This document shows, one piece after another, positions 62,423-64,000 of a stretch of 64,000 bases of DNA. A program made the translations under genes and the position numbers. The DNA comes from Arenimonas oryziterrae DSM 21050 = YC6267 (GTDB taxonomy: Bacteria > Pseudomonadota > Gammaproteobacteria > Xanthomonadales > Xanthomonadaceae), in the NCBI RefSeq assembly GCF_000420545.1, contig NZ_ATVD01000002.1:682001-746000 (forward strand). Reading direction: 5' to 3'. Within the stretch, counting starts at the first letter, position 1, and each line of letters opens with the position of its first letter. The notes under the pieces were generated by a model. The model searched no databases and was not told the origin of the DNA. It worked only from the letters and a program-made list of their open reading frames with translations.

Positions 62423-63597
62423 CCGTCGGTCGGTTTTGCCGGCGCGTGGGCGGCCGCAACGACAGCGGGCGCATCGACCTCATCGTCGAGCGAATCGGGA
62501 ACGATGATCACCGACGGCGTGTCCGCCTCGGCCACCGGCCCGCCGTACAAATGACTTTGCGTGTAGCGCTCGTGCGCGTAGCGCAGCATCACCATCGCCA
62601 CCGCGGCGACCGGCAGGGCCAGCAGCACGCCGAGGAATCCGAACAGCTGGCCGCCCGCCATGATCGCGAAGATCACCGCGACCGGATGCATGCCGATGCG
62701 ATCGCCGACCAGCCAGGGCGTGAGCACGAAACTCTCGATCGTCTGGCCGATGGCGAATACCGCCAGCACCATGCCCAGATGCGCGATATCGCCGTGTTGC
62801 ACGAGCGTTGCAATCACCGCCGCGCCCACCCCGATCAACGCGCCCAGATACGGCACGAAACTGACCAGACCGGCGACGAAGCCGATCAGCAAGCCCAGAT
62901 CCAGGCCGACCATCCACAGGCCGCCGGCGTAGATCATGCCCAGGGACAGCATCACGCTGAGCTGCCCGCGCAGGAAACCGCCGAGCACCTCGTCGGACTC
63001 GTGCGCGAGTTTCATCACCGTCGGCTCGAGCGGACGCGGCAGCAGCTCGCGCAACTGGGCGAGCATCGGCCGCCAGTCGCGCAGGAAATAGAACGTGACC
63101 ACGGGCACCAGCGCGATGTTGGCGAGAAAGCCGAGCACCGCCAGACCGGATTTCGACAAGCCGCCCAGCACCGTCGCCGCAACGCCGCCGGCCTGCTGCC
63201 AATGGCCTTTGAGCAGACCGACCATCGTGGTCGGATCGACGTAGTCGGCCAGCTTCACGCCGCCGCGTTGTTCGATCCACGGAATCGCCGTGCCGGTGAT
63301 CCAGTCGGCGAACCGCGGCAGCCAGTCAATGAACTTGCTGACCTGGTCCTCGAGCAGGGGCACGAGGATCAGCAGCGCGAGGATCACCACCAGCACCATG
63401 AGACCGAATACCAGCAGCACGGCCGTCGTGCGCGAACGCCCCGCGCGTTCCAGGCGTGCGACGAGCGGATCGCCGAGCCAGGCCAGCAGGGCCGAAATCA
63501 CGAACGGCGTCAGGATCGGCGCGAGCAGCCACAGCGCGACCAGCACGCCCGCGGCGAGCAGCAACCAACCGCCGCGTCTCGTCTGCGTTTCATTCAT
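62419..63597 (-). CDS. AI-2E/PerM family membrane transporter
   Basis: A 392-residue inner-membrane protein of the AI-2 exporter/PerM family with about eight helices. The family core is visible as LVPVVTFYFLRDWRPML, GFLRGQLSVMLSLGMIYAGGLWMVG and FAIGQTIESFVLTPWLVGDRIGMHP, which includes the conserved GxxxExxxLxP stretch. A C-terminal cytoplasmic tail follows. Reported substrates vary (AI-2 or Na+/H+), so none is assigned. It overlaps pgsA-like and hda by four bases each. Confidence 0.85.
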   Translation of the reverse strand: MNETQTRRGGWLLLAAGVLVALWLLAPILTPFVISALLAWLGDPLVARLERAGRSRTTAVLLVFGLMVLVVILALLILVPLLEDQVSKFIDWLPRFADWITGTAIPWIEQRGGVKLADYVDPTTMVGLLKGHWQQAGGVAATVLGGLSKSGLAVLGFLANIALVPVVTFYFLRDWRPMLAQLRELLPRPLEPTVMKLAHESDEVLGGFLRGQLSVMLSLGMIYAGGLWMVGLDLGLLIGFVAGLVSFVPYLGALIGVGAAVIATLVQHGDIAHLGMVLAVFAIGQTIESFVLTPWLVGDRIGMHPVAVIFAIMAGGQLFGFLGVLLALPVAAVAMVMLRYAHERYTQSHLYGGPVAEADTPSVIIVPDSLDDEVDAPAVVAAAHAPAKPTDG

Positions 63598-64000
63598 TGC
63601 CCGCTCTCCCGGGCGCGCCAGGCGCGCAGTCCGTATCGAATCACATAATCGAGTCCGCTGATCACCGTCAGCGCCGCGACCGCGAGCAGCATCGCCTGCA
63701 ACAGGGTCATCGGCACCGGGCGCCAGGCGAGATTCGCGAGGATCAGCGCGACCAGTCCGATCTGCGCGACGGTATTGGTCTTGCTCAGCGGGCTCGGCGC
63801 CGGCTTGAACGTGCCGATCACGCGCCACCAGACGAAGGCGCCGACGACGATGACCAGATCGCGCGCGAACACCAGCGCGACGATCCAGCCCGGCAGATGC
63901 AGGCTCCACCACAGGCCGAAGAAACACACGCTCAGCAGCAGCTTGTCGGCGAGCGGATCGAGCACGCCGCCGAGCGCGGAACGCCAGTCGTACTGCTTGG
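63594..64000 (-). CDS. CDP-alcohol phosphatidyltransferase, PgsA-like (5' partial)
   Basis: The window ends inside this gene. About 134 residues of the C-terminal part are visible, beginning KQYDWRSALGGVLDPLADK, which holds the second half of the CDP-alcohol phosphatidyltransferase motif (GxxxDPxADK). Helices follow (LLSVCFFGLWWSLHLPGWIVALVF, IVVGAFVWW). Family members make phosphatidylglycerophosphate or similar phospholipids at the inner membrane. The missing N-terminus prevents a firm choice between PgsA and its relatives. Confidence 0.82.
   Translation of the reverse strand, partial: KQYDWRSALGGVLDPLADKLLLSVCFFGLWWSLHLPGWIVALVFARDLVIVVGAFVWWRVIGTFKPAPSPLSKTNTVAQIGLVALILANLAWRPVPMTLLQAMLLAVAALTVISGLDYVIRYGLRAWRARESGQ

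Overview
The window is high-GC, densely packed proteobacterial DNA with no rRNA or tRNA gene that I can see. Several gene arrangements point to a gammaproteobacterium of the Xanthomonadales/Lysobacterales: a fused aspartokinase/diaminopimelate decarboxylase, a MurD2-MurL pair (the L-Glu ligase plus epimerase route described in Xanthomonas), a REP-associated transposase with matching REP elements, and an AmgK-MurU recycling pair. I cannot assign genus or species from the sequence alone.

Layout. (1) 1-10 kb: the end of a CysA-type ABC ATPase, a polyprenyl diphosphate synthase with a likely leaderless start, and a leftward block (lysAC fusion, murL, murD2, dienelactone-hydrolase-like gene) supplying diaminopimelate/lysine and building the peptidoglycan stem. 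A divergent tandem pair of PhzF-family genes follows. (2) 10-20 kb: small housekeeping or unknown genes: a glycine-zipper protein, an alpha/beta hydrolase, OsmC, an EF-G2 paralogue, a VOC protein, a pilin-like protein, a lipoprotein, an HhH protein, LysR/DoxX, a glutathione-S-transferase gene interrupted by one in-frame TGA, a bacterial SET protein, and a ferritin-VIT iron transporter. (3) 20-27 kb: a SUF Fe-S assembly operon (rrf2-sufB-C-D-S-GNAT-Rieske) with a readable promoter overlapped by an inverted repeat. (4) 27-32 kb: HutD, a RAYT transposase surrounded by REP repeats, a ComEA-like protein, an M20 peptidase and a membrane Ser/Thr kinase. (5) 32-60 kb: about 28 kb and 23 leftward genes for a surface/extracellular polysaccharide. 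They cover precursor synthesis (manC, a TviB-type dehydrogenase, UDP-GlcA 4-epimerase-like, galE), a WecA-type initiating transferase, export and control (Wza, Wzc with a Tyr-rich tail, PHP phosphatase), flippase, two Wzy/ligase-type membrane proteins, glycosyltransferases and decorating enzymes (pyruvyl, acyl, methyl and amido transfer). Three accessory envelope proteins of unusual architecture (J-domain/NTF2-like, TPR/jelly-roll-like, FecR-like) sit between Wzc and the ligase, and an intrinsic terminator lies just before the ligase start codon. (6) 60-64 kb: amgK-murU recycling genes, then a leftward pgsA-like, AI-2E/PerM, hda run.

The strongest themes are envelope biogenesis and iron/Fe-S homeostasis. 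The most original signals are the J-domain/TPR/FecR module and internal terminator in the polysaccharide locus, the unassigned 534-residue protein at 43.6-45.2 kb, and the in-frame TGA in the GST gene.
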